10,935 nucleotides of DNA, taken from assembly GCA_027322565.1 (NCBI GenBank), contig DAHVRG010000070.1, positions 1-10,935 on the forward strand. Direction: 5' to 3'. Each line of letters opens with the position of its first letter. The first letter of the stretch is position 1. The position numbers and the translations under genes are program-made. This document shows positions 1-6,774 of the stretch, piece after piece. The notes below the pieces were generated by a model. It saw only the letters and a list, made by a program, of their open reading frames with translations. It was not told the DNA's origin and ran no database searches. This stretch comes from Georgenia sp. (GTDB lineage: Bacteria; Actinomycetota; Actinomycetes; Actinomycetales; Actinomycetaceae).

Positions 1-1405
1 GACGGTCACGCAGGTGTGCCAGGGACCGCCCCGGCTCGCCACCGCCCTCGCCGGGGAGGACCTCGGCTACGACGAGTTCGACCCGGCCGGCTCCGGGACC
101 CGGACGGTCCTCGACGTCCTCACCCTCGGCCGCGAGGGCCGGCCTCCGGGGGCCCTGCACCTTCACCGGTCGCTGGACGCCGCGACGGGTGAGGAGCTGC
201 CGCGTGCCGGTGACGCGCGCCTCGGGCACCTCACCGGGGAGGGCCGGCCGGCGCGGCTCGCCGCGGACCCGGAGGACGGCGTCGTTGCGCTGGTGACCGG
301 GACCGGCGTCTCCGTCACGGAGTCCGGCGATCTGCGCGGCCTCACCGCCACGCCGTGCCTGACCCCGGTGGCCTCCGCCTGGCTCGTCGGCGGGTCCACC
401 GAGCCGGGCAACAGCGCCCAGCTCGTCCTGTCCAACGCCGGTGAGACACCGGCGACGGTCACCCTCACCGGCTGGGGGAGCACCGGCCCGCTCGACCTCA
501 CCGCCGCCGGCGCGGTCCTCGTGCCGCCCGGCGAGCAGCGCGTCGTCCTTCTCGAGGCGCTGGTCACCGACCCGCGCCCGGCCGTCCTCGTCGAGGCAAG
601 CGGTGGGGAGGTCACCGCCGTCGTCCAGGACAGCCGGCTCCGAGGACTCGTGCCGGCCGGCACCGACCTCGTCGGACCGACCGTCGCGCCCGCCGAGACG
701 GTCGTCGTCCCCGGCGTCTTCCTCGGGGCGAGCTCCGGCGAGGGACCCGACGCCCCTGCGGTGCGGGTCGTCAACCCCGGGGAGGAGCCCGTCACCGCGC
801 AGGTCGAGCTGCTCGGGCAGGACGGCCCCGTGGCGGTGCCCGGGGCGGACGCGCTCGTCGTCGACCCCGGCGCCGTCGCGGAGGTCTCCCTGGCCGGCAT
901 GCCCGAGGGCACGTGGAGCGTCGTCGTGAGCGGGGACGGCCCGCTGACGGCGGCGGCGGTCTCGACGTCGGTCGGCCGCGCGGGGGAGGCCGACCCGGAG
1001 AACCCGCCCGTCGAGCGCGCCTGGACGCCGGCCACACCGGAGCTCGCGGCCGGTGTCCTCGCCGTCCCGGACGAGCTGGTCCGGGGTGTCTCGCTCGTCG
1101 TCGCGAACCCCAGCGACGGCGCGGTCCAGGTCGAGCTGGTCCCCGTGCTCGTGGACGGCACCCGCGGCGGCGCGGTCACGCGGACGCTGGAGCCCGGCAC
1201 GAGCCTGCGGGAGGAGGTCCGCGAGCTCGCGGAGGAACCGGTCGTCGCACTCGAGCTCCGGGCACCGGACGGTGTGGTCCACGCCGCGGTGGTGCTGAGC
1301 GGAGCGGCCCCGGACGGCAACCTCCTGTCCGTCGTCCCCGTCACCGAGGACCCGCACGCCGCCCGCGCCGTCGACATCGCCCCCACGCTCCGTACCCTCC
1401 GCTGA
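1..1405 (+). CDS. DUF5719 family protein, 5'-truncated by window edge
   Basis: The reading frame is open to the left edge: the codons before the first in-window GTG (14) read T-V-T-Q and continue into VCQGPPRL, so the true start and the expected N-terminal signal/membrane anchor lie outside. About 467 residues are visible. The protein is rich in Val, Ala, Gly, Pro and Glu, with short hydrophobic beta-strands and repeated phrases of the type 'vvNPgeepvtaqVeLlgqdG', which suggests tandem beta-sandwich modules of an extracytoplasmic protein. The opening Cys-Gln-Gly-Pro-Pro-Arg-Leu phrase, the overall length and the context (PF06262 protein and DUF3499 nearby) fit DUF5719, an actinobacterial family of unknown function that often follows a membrane glycosyltransferase gene. 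Family assignment is from recall of its pattern; no catalytic motif is visible. It could alternatively be another secreted beta-rich protein. A hairpin lies 12 bases after the TGA stop. Confidence 0.75.
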   Translation, partial: TVTQVCQGPPRLATALAGEDLGYDEFDPAGSGTRTVLDVLTLGREGRPPGALHLHRSLDAATGEELPRAGDARLGHLTGEGRPARLAADPEDGVVALVTGTGVSVTESGDLRGLTATPCLTPVASAWLVGGSTEPGNSAQLVLSNAGETPATVTLTGWGSTGPLDLTAAGAVLVPPGEQRVVLLEALVTDPRPAVLVEASGGEVTAVVQDSRLRGLVPAGTDLVGPTVAPAETVVVPGVFLGASSGEGPDAPAVRVVNPGEEPVTAQVELLGQDGPVAVPGADALVVDPGAVAEVSLAGMPEGTWSVVVSGDGPLTAAAVSTSVGRAGEADPENPPVERAWTPATPELAAGVLAVPDELVRGVSLVVANPSDGAVQVELVPVLVDGTRGGAVTRTLEPGTSLREEVRELAEEPVVALELRAPDGVVHAAVVLSGAAPDGNLLSVVPVTEDPHAARAVDIAPTLRTLR

Positions 1406-1416
1406 CCGACGCCGTG

Positions 1417-1432
1417 CCGCGGTACGCCGCGG
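1417..1432 (+). terminator. GC-rich hairpin after the DUF5719 gene
   Basis: Two copies of CCGCGG (1417-1422 and 1427-1432) flank the four bases TACG, giving a perfect 6-bp stem with a UACG (UNCG-class) loop, 12 bases after the DUF5719 stop. There is no T-run, which is common for actinobacterial terminators. Because each arm is itself a palindrome and the next gene's likely -10 starts five bases further on, it could equally be an operator for the beta-helix gene. Confidence 0.4.
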
Positions 1433-1436
1433 ACCG

Positions 1437-1442
1437 TACGCT
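1437..1442 (+). promoter_or_regulatory. Candidate -10 element of the beta-helix gene
   Basis: TACGCT fits the actinobacterial TAnnnT -10 pattern and sits 27 bases before the ATG at 1470, predicting a 5' leader of about 20 bases. No good -35 hexamer is visible. The following GGGGAG (1461-1466) is a purine-rich ribosome binding site only three bases from the ATG, which is tight. The call rests on pattern and position alone. Confidence 0.4.
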
Positions 1443-1469
1443 GCGACCGGGAGAGCGACGGGGGAGTCG

Positions 1470-3302
1470 ATGACGGGTCGAGCGGGGGCACGGACGCGGA
1501 GTCGCGCAGCCGGCGCCGTACTCGGCTGCGTGCTGCTCACCGCGCTCGCGTCCGCGACGGCCGCGGAGACCTCGGACACACCGCTGCGCAGCGAGCTCTA
1601 CCCGGCCGACTGGCAGCCGGCCGTGCCCGATGACGAGGGCCGTCTCCTCCCCGACTTCTCCTACGCCGGCTACCGCTACGGCGCGACGCCGCCGGACACT
1701 GTCCCGGGCCCGGTGCTCGACGTGACGCGGCCGCCCTACGGCGCCGACCCGAGCGGCGAGGAGGACGCGACCGAGGCGATCCAGGAGGCGATCGACGACG
1801 CGGGTGCGGCCGGCGGCGGCACGGTCCACCTCCCCGCCGGCACCTACCGTGTCCAACCACCCGACGACTCCCGCGCCGTCCTCCACATCGGCGCGGACGG
1901 GGTGCTGCTCCGCGGTGACGGCCCGGCGGCCACCCGCATCCACACCACCACCGCTCACGACATGCGCGGACGCGCCGTCGTACTCGTCGCACCGGACCGG
2001 AGGGACCGGGTGAGCTGGCACGACGAGCCCAGCGGTCCCGCCGTCCGGCTCACTCGGGACGTCGAGCTGCCGACCCGCACCCTGCCCGTCGCGGACGCCG
2101 GTGCCTTCTCCGTCGGGGACTGGGTCGTGCTCCGCGCCGACACCACCGACGCCTGGCTCGCCGAGCATCCCGTCGCCGCCGACCAGCGCTGGGACGAGGG
2201 GACGCTCGAGGCCCTCGTCCTCCACCGGCGGGGCACCGCGGTCGACGCGGCGGCGGGCACCGCGGAGATCGACATCCCGACCCGGCTACCGCTGCTGCGG
2301 CGCGACGGCGCCCGCCTCCACCGCGTGCCGGCACCGCTGGTCGGCAGCGGGGTGGCCGACCTCGCCATCGGCATGCGGCAGAGCGGCCGGCGCGAGGCGG
2401 ACGCGGAGGAGGACCACGAGCGGCCGGGGACCGCGGGCCACGAGGTGCACCAGGCGGACGCGATCGCGTTCAACGGGGTCGTCGACGGCTGGGCCTCGCG
2501 GGTGCACTCCTACCGGCCCCCGGAGAACGAGGACGACGTCCACCTCCTCTCCGGGGGCATCTACGTGCGCGACGCCCGGAACATCACGATCCAGGACGTC
2601 GACCTGCGCCGGCCCCAGTACCGCGGGGCCGGGGGCAACGGGTACCTCGTCCACCTCATGGGCAGCGACACCCTCGTGCGGGACTCCCTGGCCCTCGGCG
2701 GCCGGCACAACTACCTCGTCCAGGCGGTCCAGGCGACCGGCAACGTCGTCCTCGACAGCCGGGCGGTCGACGGCGAGCGGGCCACCGAGCTCCACCGCCA
2801 CCTGAGCGCGGCGAACCTCTTCGACAACGTCGCCGTCACCGGCGACACGCTGGAGATGACCTACCGCCGGGCGAGCGACCACGCTCACAGCGCCACCGAG
2901 AGCGTGATGTGGAACGTCTCGGGGAAGGACTGCACCCGCGGCCGCCTCGCGGAGAGCCGGCAGTACGGGTGGGGCTACGTCATCGGGACGAGCGGTACGG
3001 GGGACTGTGCCGTGGTGGAGAACCCGGGCGGGCAGGGCACCGAGCCCCGCGACTGGGTCGAGCACGTCGGTGCGGGCGACCGCCTCGAGCCGCGGTCGCT
3101 CTACCTCGACCAGCTCGCGCGGCGGACGGGTCAGGGACAGGCGACTGCGCCACCGGTCGAGCCGTCGTCCGGAGAGGTCACGCCCTCCCCGGAGCCGGGA
3201 CCGGACGGCGGGGTGCCGGTCGCCGTCGTCGCCGGCACCGGTCTGCTGCTCCTCACCGCCGTGGTGGGGGCGCTGGTGCTCGTCCGGCGCCGCCGACGGT
3301 AG
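1470..3302 (+). CDS. Secreted, C-terminally membrane-anchored pectate-lyase-superfamily beta-helix protein
   Basis: This 610-residue protein has an Arg-rich N-terminus and a hydrophobic stretch (about 13-31) ending in ATA-A, a credible signal peptide. From D84 it shows the start of the pectate lyase superfamily domain (PF12708 type): V-T-R-P-P-Y-G-A-D-P-S-G, then an 'ATEAIQEAIDDA' helix and 'GGGTVHLPAGTYRV' (about 115-128). A right-handed beta-helix continues to about residue 540, with repeated 'naitiqdvdlr' style coils. A Pro/Glu/Ser linker (about 549-580) leads to one membrane helix (about 583-605) and a final five-Arg tail, so the helix domain faces outside. There is no LPXTG motif. Family members include polysaccharide lyases, GH28/GH55-related hydrolases and binding proteins, so the substrate and even the activity are open. 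The gene ends one base from its convergent neighbour and looks inserted in a conserved housekeeping neighbourhood. Confidence 0.82.
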   Translation: MTGRAGARTRSRAAGAVLGCVLLTALASATAAETSDTPLRSELYPADWQPAVPDDEGRLLPDFSYAGYRYGATPPDTVPGPVLDVTRPPYGADPSGEEDATEAIQEAIDDAGAAGGGTVHLPAGTYRVQPPDDSRAVLHIGADGVLLRGDGPAATRIHTTTAHDMRGRAVVLVAPDRRDRVSWHDEPSGPAVRLTRDVELPTRTLPVADAGAFSVGDWVVLRADTTDAWLAEHPVAADQRWDEGTLEALVLHRRGTAVDAAAGTAEIDIPTRLPLLRRDGARLHRVPAPLVGSGVADLAIGMRQSGRREADAEEDHERPGTAGHEVHQADAIAFNGVVDGWASRVHSYRPPENEDDVHLLSGGIYVRDARNITIQDVDLRRPQYRGAGGNGYLVHLMGSDTLVRDSLALGGRHNYLVQAVQATGNVVLDSRAVDGERATELHRHLSAANLFDNVAVTGDTLEMTYRRASDHAHSATESVMWNVSGKDCTRGRLAESRQYGWGYVIGTSGTGDCAVVENPGGQGTEPRDWVEHVGAGDRLEPRSLYLDQLARRTGQGQATAPPVEPSSGEVTPSPEPGPDGGVPVAVVAGTGLLLLTAVVGALVLVRRRRR

Positions 3303-3303
3303 G

Positions 3304-3738
3304 TCACAGGTCCTCGGGGTCGCGGCCGAGCATGTGCGCGACGTGCTCGCGCAGCACCTCCTCCACGAGCAGGGCGAGCTCGGTGGAGTCGTCGCACCGC
3401 GACTGGATGGGACGCCGGTAGAGCACGATGCGGTCGGCGAGCCCGGCCGCCGGGTCGGCGGGGAAGTAGCGGCCCAGGGCGATCGCGTCCCGCTCCCACG
3501 GGCTCGGGTCGGACGGCGGCACCTCCTCGACCCCGAACTCGACCGACGAGAGGCGCCGTCCCCACCGCTTCTCCAGGCGTTCGACGGCGGCCAGGACGGC
3601 ATCGTCGAACTCCTCGCTCCGGGTGCGCCATCCGGGCAGGGTGGGGGGCAGGAGCGGGCCGCGCAGGCCGCGACCACGGCGGTCACGGCGGCGCGCGGAG
3701 CGCCGGGCCGGTATCGCGGGGAGCAGCAGGTCGTCCAC
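3304..3738 (-). CDS. PF06262 zincin-like metallopeptidase family protein, degenerate motif
   Basis: This 144-residue protein has a basic N-terminus (RRDRRGRGLRGPLLPP, about 17-32) followed by 'RTRSEEFDDAVLAAVERLE', and a segment 'GLADRIVLYRRPI' that matches the minimal zincin-like family PF06262 (former DUF1025) as seen beside DUF3499 in actinobacteria. Canonical members carry HExxHxxGxxD near the C-terminus. Here the aligned segment reads E131-H132-V-A-H135-M-L-G138, so the first two motif residues are swapped relative to HExxH. Zinc binding and peptidase activity are therefore doubtful. The GTG start at 3738 is directly preceded by GGAGG with no spacer, but a TAGCAT box ends six bases upstream, so I read it as a leaderless start. 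The gene is divergent from DUF3499 and converges with the beta-helix gene with one base between the stops. Its cellular role is unknown. Confidence 0.82.
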   Translation of the reverse strand: MDDLLLPAIPARRSARRRDRRGRGLRGPLLPPTLPGWRTRSEEFDDAVLAAVERLEKRWGRRLSSVEFGVEEVPPSDPSPWERDAIALGRYFPADPAAGLADRIVLYRRPIQSRCDDSTELALLVEEVLREHVAHMLGRDPEDL

Positions 3739-3744
3739 CCTCCG

Positions 3745-3750
3745 ATGCTA
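3745..3750 (-). promoter_or_regulatory. Leaderless-type -10 element of the zincin-like gene
   Basis: On the minus strand TAGCAT (TAnnnT) is followed by exactly six bases (CGGAGG) and then the GTG start codon. That spacing puts the expected transcription start at or next to the first base of the start codon, the usual geometry of actinobacterial leaderless genes. No clear -35 box is present. Confidence 0.55.
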
Positions 3751-3774
3751 CGGCCGTGCCCCGGTCCCGCCCGG

Positions 3775-3784
3775 CGTCGCGACG
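3775..3784. repeat. 10-bp perfect palindrome in the divergent promoter region
   Basis: CGTCGCGACG reads identically on both strands and lies between the two divergent -10 elements. It could be a repressor or activator site acting on both genes, but in DNA this rich in G and C a palindrome of this length can arise by chance. Confidence 0.25.
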
Positions 3785-3829
3785 GGCCACGTCCGGCGTG
3801 GCCGGGCCGGGACGGTGGGCGCGACGATG

Positions 3830-3835
3830 TACGGT
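3830..3835 (+). promoter_or_regulatory. Leaderless-type -10 element of the DUF3499 gene
   Basis: TACGGT (TAnnnT) is followed by seven bases and then the GTG at 3843, again the geometry of a leaderless transcript. There is no Shine-Dalgarno sequence at the normal distance apart from the G-run between the box and the start codon. No convincing -35 is visible. Confidence 0.5.
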
Positions 3836-3842
3836 CGGGGGC

Positions 3843-4244
3843 GTGAGAGTCTTCCGCCACTGCACGCGCGCCGCCTGCGCCAACCCCGCGGTGGCGACGC
3901 TCACGTACGTGTACGCCGACTCCACCGCCGTCCTCGGGCCGCTCGCCACCCATCCGGAGCCGCACTCCTACGACCTGTGCGAGGAGCACGCGCACCGGCT
4001 CACCGCGCCGCGGGGCTGGGAGGTGGTCCGGCTGGCCACCGAGTTCGTCCCCGCGCCACCGAGCCCGGACGACATCGAGGCGCTCGCCGATGCCGTCCGG
4101 GAGGCCTCGAAGGGGCGGCCCGGCCCCTCGCTGCCGGCCGCGCGCCCGGGCAGCACTGCCCCCGCCCCGGTCACCCACCGGCTCCCCGAGCCGGAGGTGG
4201 GGCGCCGCGGGCACCTGCGGGTGCTGCGCGGCGAGGGTGACTGA
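3843..4244 (+). CDS. DUF3499 family protein (putative zinc-ribbon-like)
   Basis: The GTG start at 3843 gives a 133-residue protein beginning VRVFRHCTRAACANPAVATL, the usual N-terminus of the actinobacterial DUF3499 family. The in-frame extension upstream to 3756 lacks family character and is rejected. The conserved core 'TYVYADSTAVLGPLA' and 'DLCEEH...LTAPRGWEVVRL' is intact. C7, C12, C46 and H49 form a Cx4C...CxxH set that could bind one zinc ion; this is my inference. The C-terminal 45 residues are Pro/Ala/Arg-rich and probably disordered. The family has no established function, though its steady position near sugar-nucleotide and cell-envelope genes suggests an envelope or regulatory role. 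A Trm112-like gene follows on the same strand after 63 bases. Confidence 0.88.
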   Translation: MRVFRHCTRAACANPAVATLTYVYADSTAVLGPLATHPEPHSYDLCEEHAHRLTAPRGWEVVRLATEFVPAPPSPDDIEALADAVREASKGRPGPSLPAARPGSTAPAPVTHRLPEPEVGRRGHLRVLRGEGD

Positions 4245-4253
4245 GGCAGCGGC

Positions 4254-4259
4254 TACCCT
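4254..4259 (+). promoter_or_regulatory. Candidate -10 element of the Trm112-like gene
   Basis: TACCCT (TAnnnT) lies ten bases after the DUF3499 stop and 48 bases before the ATG at 4308, giving a predicted leader of about 40 bases. A strong purine tract, GGAGAGGGAG (4291-4300), then sits seven bases before the ATG as ribosome binding site. Cotranscription with DUF3499 is an alternative to a separate promoter. Confidence 0.35.
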
Positions 4260-4307
4260 GGGTGCGGCGGACCGCCGCCCTGGTGTGGCAGGAGAGGGAG
4301 CGAGCAG

Positions 4308-4520
4308 ATGAGCAGTGCGTCGCAGCAGCCGGCGACCATCGAGCCCTGGGTGCGGGAGATCCTGCGCTGCCCGGTCACCGGGGCGGAGCTGGTCGACGCC
4401 ACCGGCCCCGACGGCACGCTTGAGCTCGTCTCCACCGACCCGCACGACCCGCTCGCCTACCCGGTCCGCGACGGTGTCCCCGTGCTCCTCGCGGACGAGG
4501 CACGCCGGGTACGGGGCTGA
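4308..4520 (+). CDS. Trm112-like (UPF0434/PF03966) family protein
   Basis: This is a 70-residue acidic protein with the family hallmarks: 'WVREILRCPVTGAELV' near the N-terminus and 'AYPVRDGVPVLLADEAR' near the C-terminus. In eukaryotes and archaea Trm112 is the activating subunit of RNA and protein methyltransferases; bacterial homologues are small and mostly uncharacterised. Only one cysteine of the N-terminal zinc pair is left (C-P-V-T rather than C-P-x-C), so it probably does not bind zinc as the eukaryotic protein does. The ATG at 4308 has a good ribosome binding site seven bases upstream. In many actinobacteria the gene sits beside phosphomannomutase and SIS/ManA-type genes; here the next gene is an unrelated convergent acyltransferase. 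Confidence 0.88.
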   Translation: MSSASQQPATIEPWVREILRCPVTGAELVDATGPDGTLELVSTDPHDPLAYPVRDGVPVLLADEARRVRG

Positions 4521-4526
4521 GGCCCC

Positions 4527-4543
4527 CGGCGGCACCACCGCCG
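4527..4543. terminator. Hairpin between convergent Trm112-like and acyltransferase genes
   Basis: CGGCGG, loop CACCA, CCGCCG makes a perfect 6-bp stem in the 39-base gap between two convergent stops. It lacks a T-run on either strand. Its position suits a bidirectional terminator, but the stem is short for this base composition. Confidence 0.35.
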
Positions 4544-4559
4544 CACCGAGCTGCCCCGC

Positions 4560-6644
4560 TCAGCGCAGGAGCGCGCCGAGCGGCTCCGCGAGCCGGGGCG
4601 CCAGCGTCCGGGAGTAGGTGGCCGTGAGGTGGTGGCTGTCGCTGTGCGTGAGCACGCCACCGACGACGGGTACGCACTCGGCGTGCGGGCAGACGTAGTC
4701 GGAGACGTCGATGAGATCCGCCTCCGGGACCAGCTCGGCCGCGCGGGCGAGCAGGGCGGCTCCGGAGCGGTCCACCGCCTCCTCCCGCGGTACGGAGCAC
4801 TCGCTGAGGTCGTCCGGGTGCTGTGCGACGCACTCCGGCGCGTCGAACCCCAGCCACGGGGTGTCGGCGATGGCGAGCACCTCGACGCCGGCCTCCTCCA
4901 GCGCCTCCCAGTTCGACGCGGCGGCGGCCGCGAGGGGCTCCAGCGACTCGGCACGGTTCGGTGGCTCACCGGCCTCGGCCACCCGGTAGCTCCCCGAGGA
5001 GCTGACGACCACGACGTCGGGCCGCTCCGCGACGAGACGGTCGAGCAGGGTGCCTTGCCAGGCCGCACAGCTCTCGTAGGGGCCCTTGGTGTTGCTGTCC
5101 CACACGACGGCGTCGGCGAAGAGGCACGCCGACTTCGTGTAGGTCTCCAGCCGCCACCCGTGCTCCTCGGCCAGGCTGCGCAGGGCAGGCTGCCAGTGCG
5201 CCGCGTGTGAGTCGCCGACGAGCGCGATGACGGTGTCGGAGGCGGCGTCGCCGTAGACGCACGACGTGACGTCCGCGTCCTGCTGGTTCTGGTGGCAGCC
5301 CTCGCCGTAGACGTCCGCGACGTCGTCCGCCGCCTCGACGAGCGAGGGGGTGAGCTGCTCGACGGTGTCCACCGGTGCGACGTCTGCCGGCTCGTCCTCC
5401 AGGACGGCGGCCCCCGGGGCGTCCCGCTCCGCCGCCGGGACGGTCTCACGGTCCGTCGCGGTGACGACGTAGGCGGCGCTGAAGAGGCCGACCGCGACGC
5501 AGCCTGCGGCGAGCACCCCGGCCCGCCACGGGACACGGAGCCGGGAGGACAGGTGGAAGGGACGCTCCACTGTCCGGTAGGTGAACCAGGCGGGCACCGC
5601 CGAGGCGGCGACGACCATGAGCCCGGTCGGGAGCCACAGGGAGCCGTCCTCCCGCCCCCACACCGCGGTGGCGAAGACGAGGAGAGGCCAGTGCCACAGG
5701 TAGAGCGAGTAGGACAGCGCGCCGACGTCCTGCATCGGTGCGAGGGTGAGGGGACGCAGCTCGCTGCGCCCGTCACCGCAGCCGGCGAGGAGCACGCCCG
5801 CGGCCCCGAGCGTGGGCACGAGCGCGGCGGCTCCCGGGAACGCGGTGCCGGCGTCGAAGGTGAGCCCGGCGAAGCCGATCGCCGCCAGACCGGCCCAGCC
5901 GACGACGACCTTGGCCGCGTGCGGGACCCGCGCGGCGTGGCCGGCGAGGACCGCGAGCAGCGCACCGACCGCCATCTCCCACAGCCGCGTGGTCGTCACG
6001 AAGTAGGCGGCACCCGGGTTCGCCGTCGTGAGGTGGACCGACCACAGGAAGGACGGCACGGTGATGGCGAGCAGCCCCCAGAAGAGGCGGCGGGTCATGC
6101 TGCCGCGCCGCCACCGCCAGAAGAGCGCGACGATGAGCAGCGGCCAGACGATGTAGAACTGCTCCTCCACCGCCAGGGACCAGAAGTGCTGCAGCGGGCT
6201 GGGCGCGGAGTCCGCGGCCAGGTAGTCCACCGAGCGGTCCGCGAGGCGCCAGTTCACGAGGTAGACGGCGCTGGCGACGATGTCCCCCGCGACGTCGCGC
6301 CACCGGGTGATCGGCAACGTGAGGACGGTGAGCACCGCCACCGCGACGAAGACGACGGACGTCGCGGGAAGCAGCCGCTTGATGCGCCGGGCGTAGAACT
6401 TCGGCAGGCTCAGCCGCCCGGTCCTCTCGACCTCGCGGACGATGAGGCCGGTGATGAGGAAGCCGGAGATGACGAAGAAGACGTCGACGCCGACGTACCC
6501 ACCCGGCAGCCACGGCACGCCGGCGTGGTAGGCGAGCACGAGGAGCACGGCCACGGCACGCAGGCCCTGGATGTCGGCGCGGAACCGAGGGCGGGCGGTG
6601 GACCCGCGCGGGGACGTCTCGACGGGCGTCGTGGCGGAGGTCAT
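4560..6644 (-). CDS. OatA-like integral membrane acyltransferase with C-terminal SGNH domain
   Basis: This 694-residue protein opens with the acyltransferase-3 (PF01757) signature 'FRADIQGLRAVAVLLVLAYH' (H40 at its end), followed by 'GYVGVDVFFVISGFLIT', 'FYARRIKRLLPA', 'QHFWSLAVEEQFYIVWPLL' and 'YRTVERPF'. About ten to eleven membrane segments span residues 30-405. The rest is extracytoplasmic and is an SGNH hydrolase-like domain: G477-D478-S479-H480 supplies the nucleophile serine, and D669-S-H-H672 supplies the Asp/His pair. In OatA-type enzymes the membrane part brings an acetyl group across the membrane and the SGNH part transfers it to a glycan, so the expected role is O-acetylation of peptidoglycan or another surface polymer. 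The ATG at 6644 has AAGGG about seven bases upstream. The neighbouring polymer-synthesis genes on the same strand suggest a capsule or teichoic-like acceptor; that acceptor is inferred. Confidence 0.92.
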   Translation of the reverse strand: MTSATTPVETSPRGSTARPRFRADIQGLRAVAVLLVLAYHAGVPWLPGGYVGVDVFFVISGFLITGLIVREVERTGRLSLPKFYARRIKRLLPATSVVFVAVAVLTVLTLPITRWRDVAGDIVASAVYLVNWRLADRSVDYLAADSAPSPLQHFWSLAVEEQFYIVWPLLIVALFWRWRRGSMTRRLFWGLLAITVPSFLWSVHLTTANPGAAYFVTTTRLWEMAVGALLAVLAGHAARVPHAAKVVVGWAGLAAIGFAGLTFDAGTAFPGAAALVPTLGAAGVLLAGCGDGRSELRPLTLAPMQDVGALSYSLYLWHWPLLVFATAVWGREDGSLWLPTGLMVVAASAVPAWFTYRTVERPFHLSSRLRVPWRAGVLAAGCVAVGLFSAAYVVTATDRETVPAAERDAPGAAVLEDEPADVAPVDTVEQLTPSLVEAADDVADVYGEGCHQNQQDADVTSCVYGDAASDTVIALVGDSHAAHWQPALRSLAEEHGWRLETYTKSACLFADAVVWDSNTKGPYESCAAWQGTLLDRLVAERPDVVVVSSSGSYRVAEAGEPPNRAESLEPLAAAAASNWEALEEAGVEVLAIADTPWLGFDAPECVAQHPDDLSECSVPREEAVDRSGAALLARAAELVPEADLIDVSDYVCPHAECVPVVGGVLTHSDSHHLTATYSRTLAPRLAEPLGALLR

Positions 6645-6721
6645 GCGGGTGCCCTTCGTGCAGGGACGTGGCGGGGTGCCGGGTCGGCGACGTGGGGGTG
6701 GCAGCGGTTCACGGCCAGACC

Positions 6722-6727
6722 ACTGTA
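6722..6727 (-). promoter_or_regulatory. Candidate -10 element of the acyltransferase gene
   Basis: On the minus strand TACAGT is a good TAnnnT match in the 130-base gap upstream of the acyltransferase, predicting a leader of about 70 bases. It lies just past the hairpin that follows the Stealth gene, so the acyltransferase may be a separate transcription unit. No -35 consensus is evident. Confidence 0.4.
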
Positions 6728-6748
6728 CGTCCGGGGCTCACCCGACGC

Positions 6749-6767
6749 CCGGAGCGGCGGGCTCCGG
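6749..6767 (-). terminator. Hairpin 3' of the Stealth gene
   Basis: CCGGAGC and GCTCCGG form a perfect 7-bp stem with a 5-base loop, starting eight bases past the TAG stop of the Stealth gene. There is no T-run, so it would be an atypical actinobacterial terminator or an RNA-stabilising 3' stem. It separates the two-gene synthesis unit from the acyltransferase. Confidence 0.45.
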
Positions 6768-6774
6768 CTCGGCC

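Noticed and set aside
163..1491. 442-codon open frame on the minus strand
   Set aside because: It is antisense to DUF5719 and made largely of Ser/Thr/Pro/Arg, typical of a shifted GC-rich frame.
1470..1535. Lipobox-like V-L-G-C at residues 17-20 of the beta-helix protein
   Set aside because: The hydrophobic stretch continues past the cysteine and ends in an ATA-A signal peptidase I type site, and the protein has a C-terminal membrane helix as anchor instead.
2286..4538. 750-codon open frame on the minus strand
   Set aside because: It overlies the beta-helix, DUF3499 and Trm112-like genes in antisense, and its Arg/Pro/Gly/Val-rich translation has no recognisable domain outside the stretch that shadows real genes. 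Long antisense frames are expected at this GC content.
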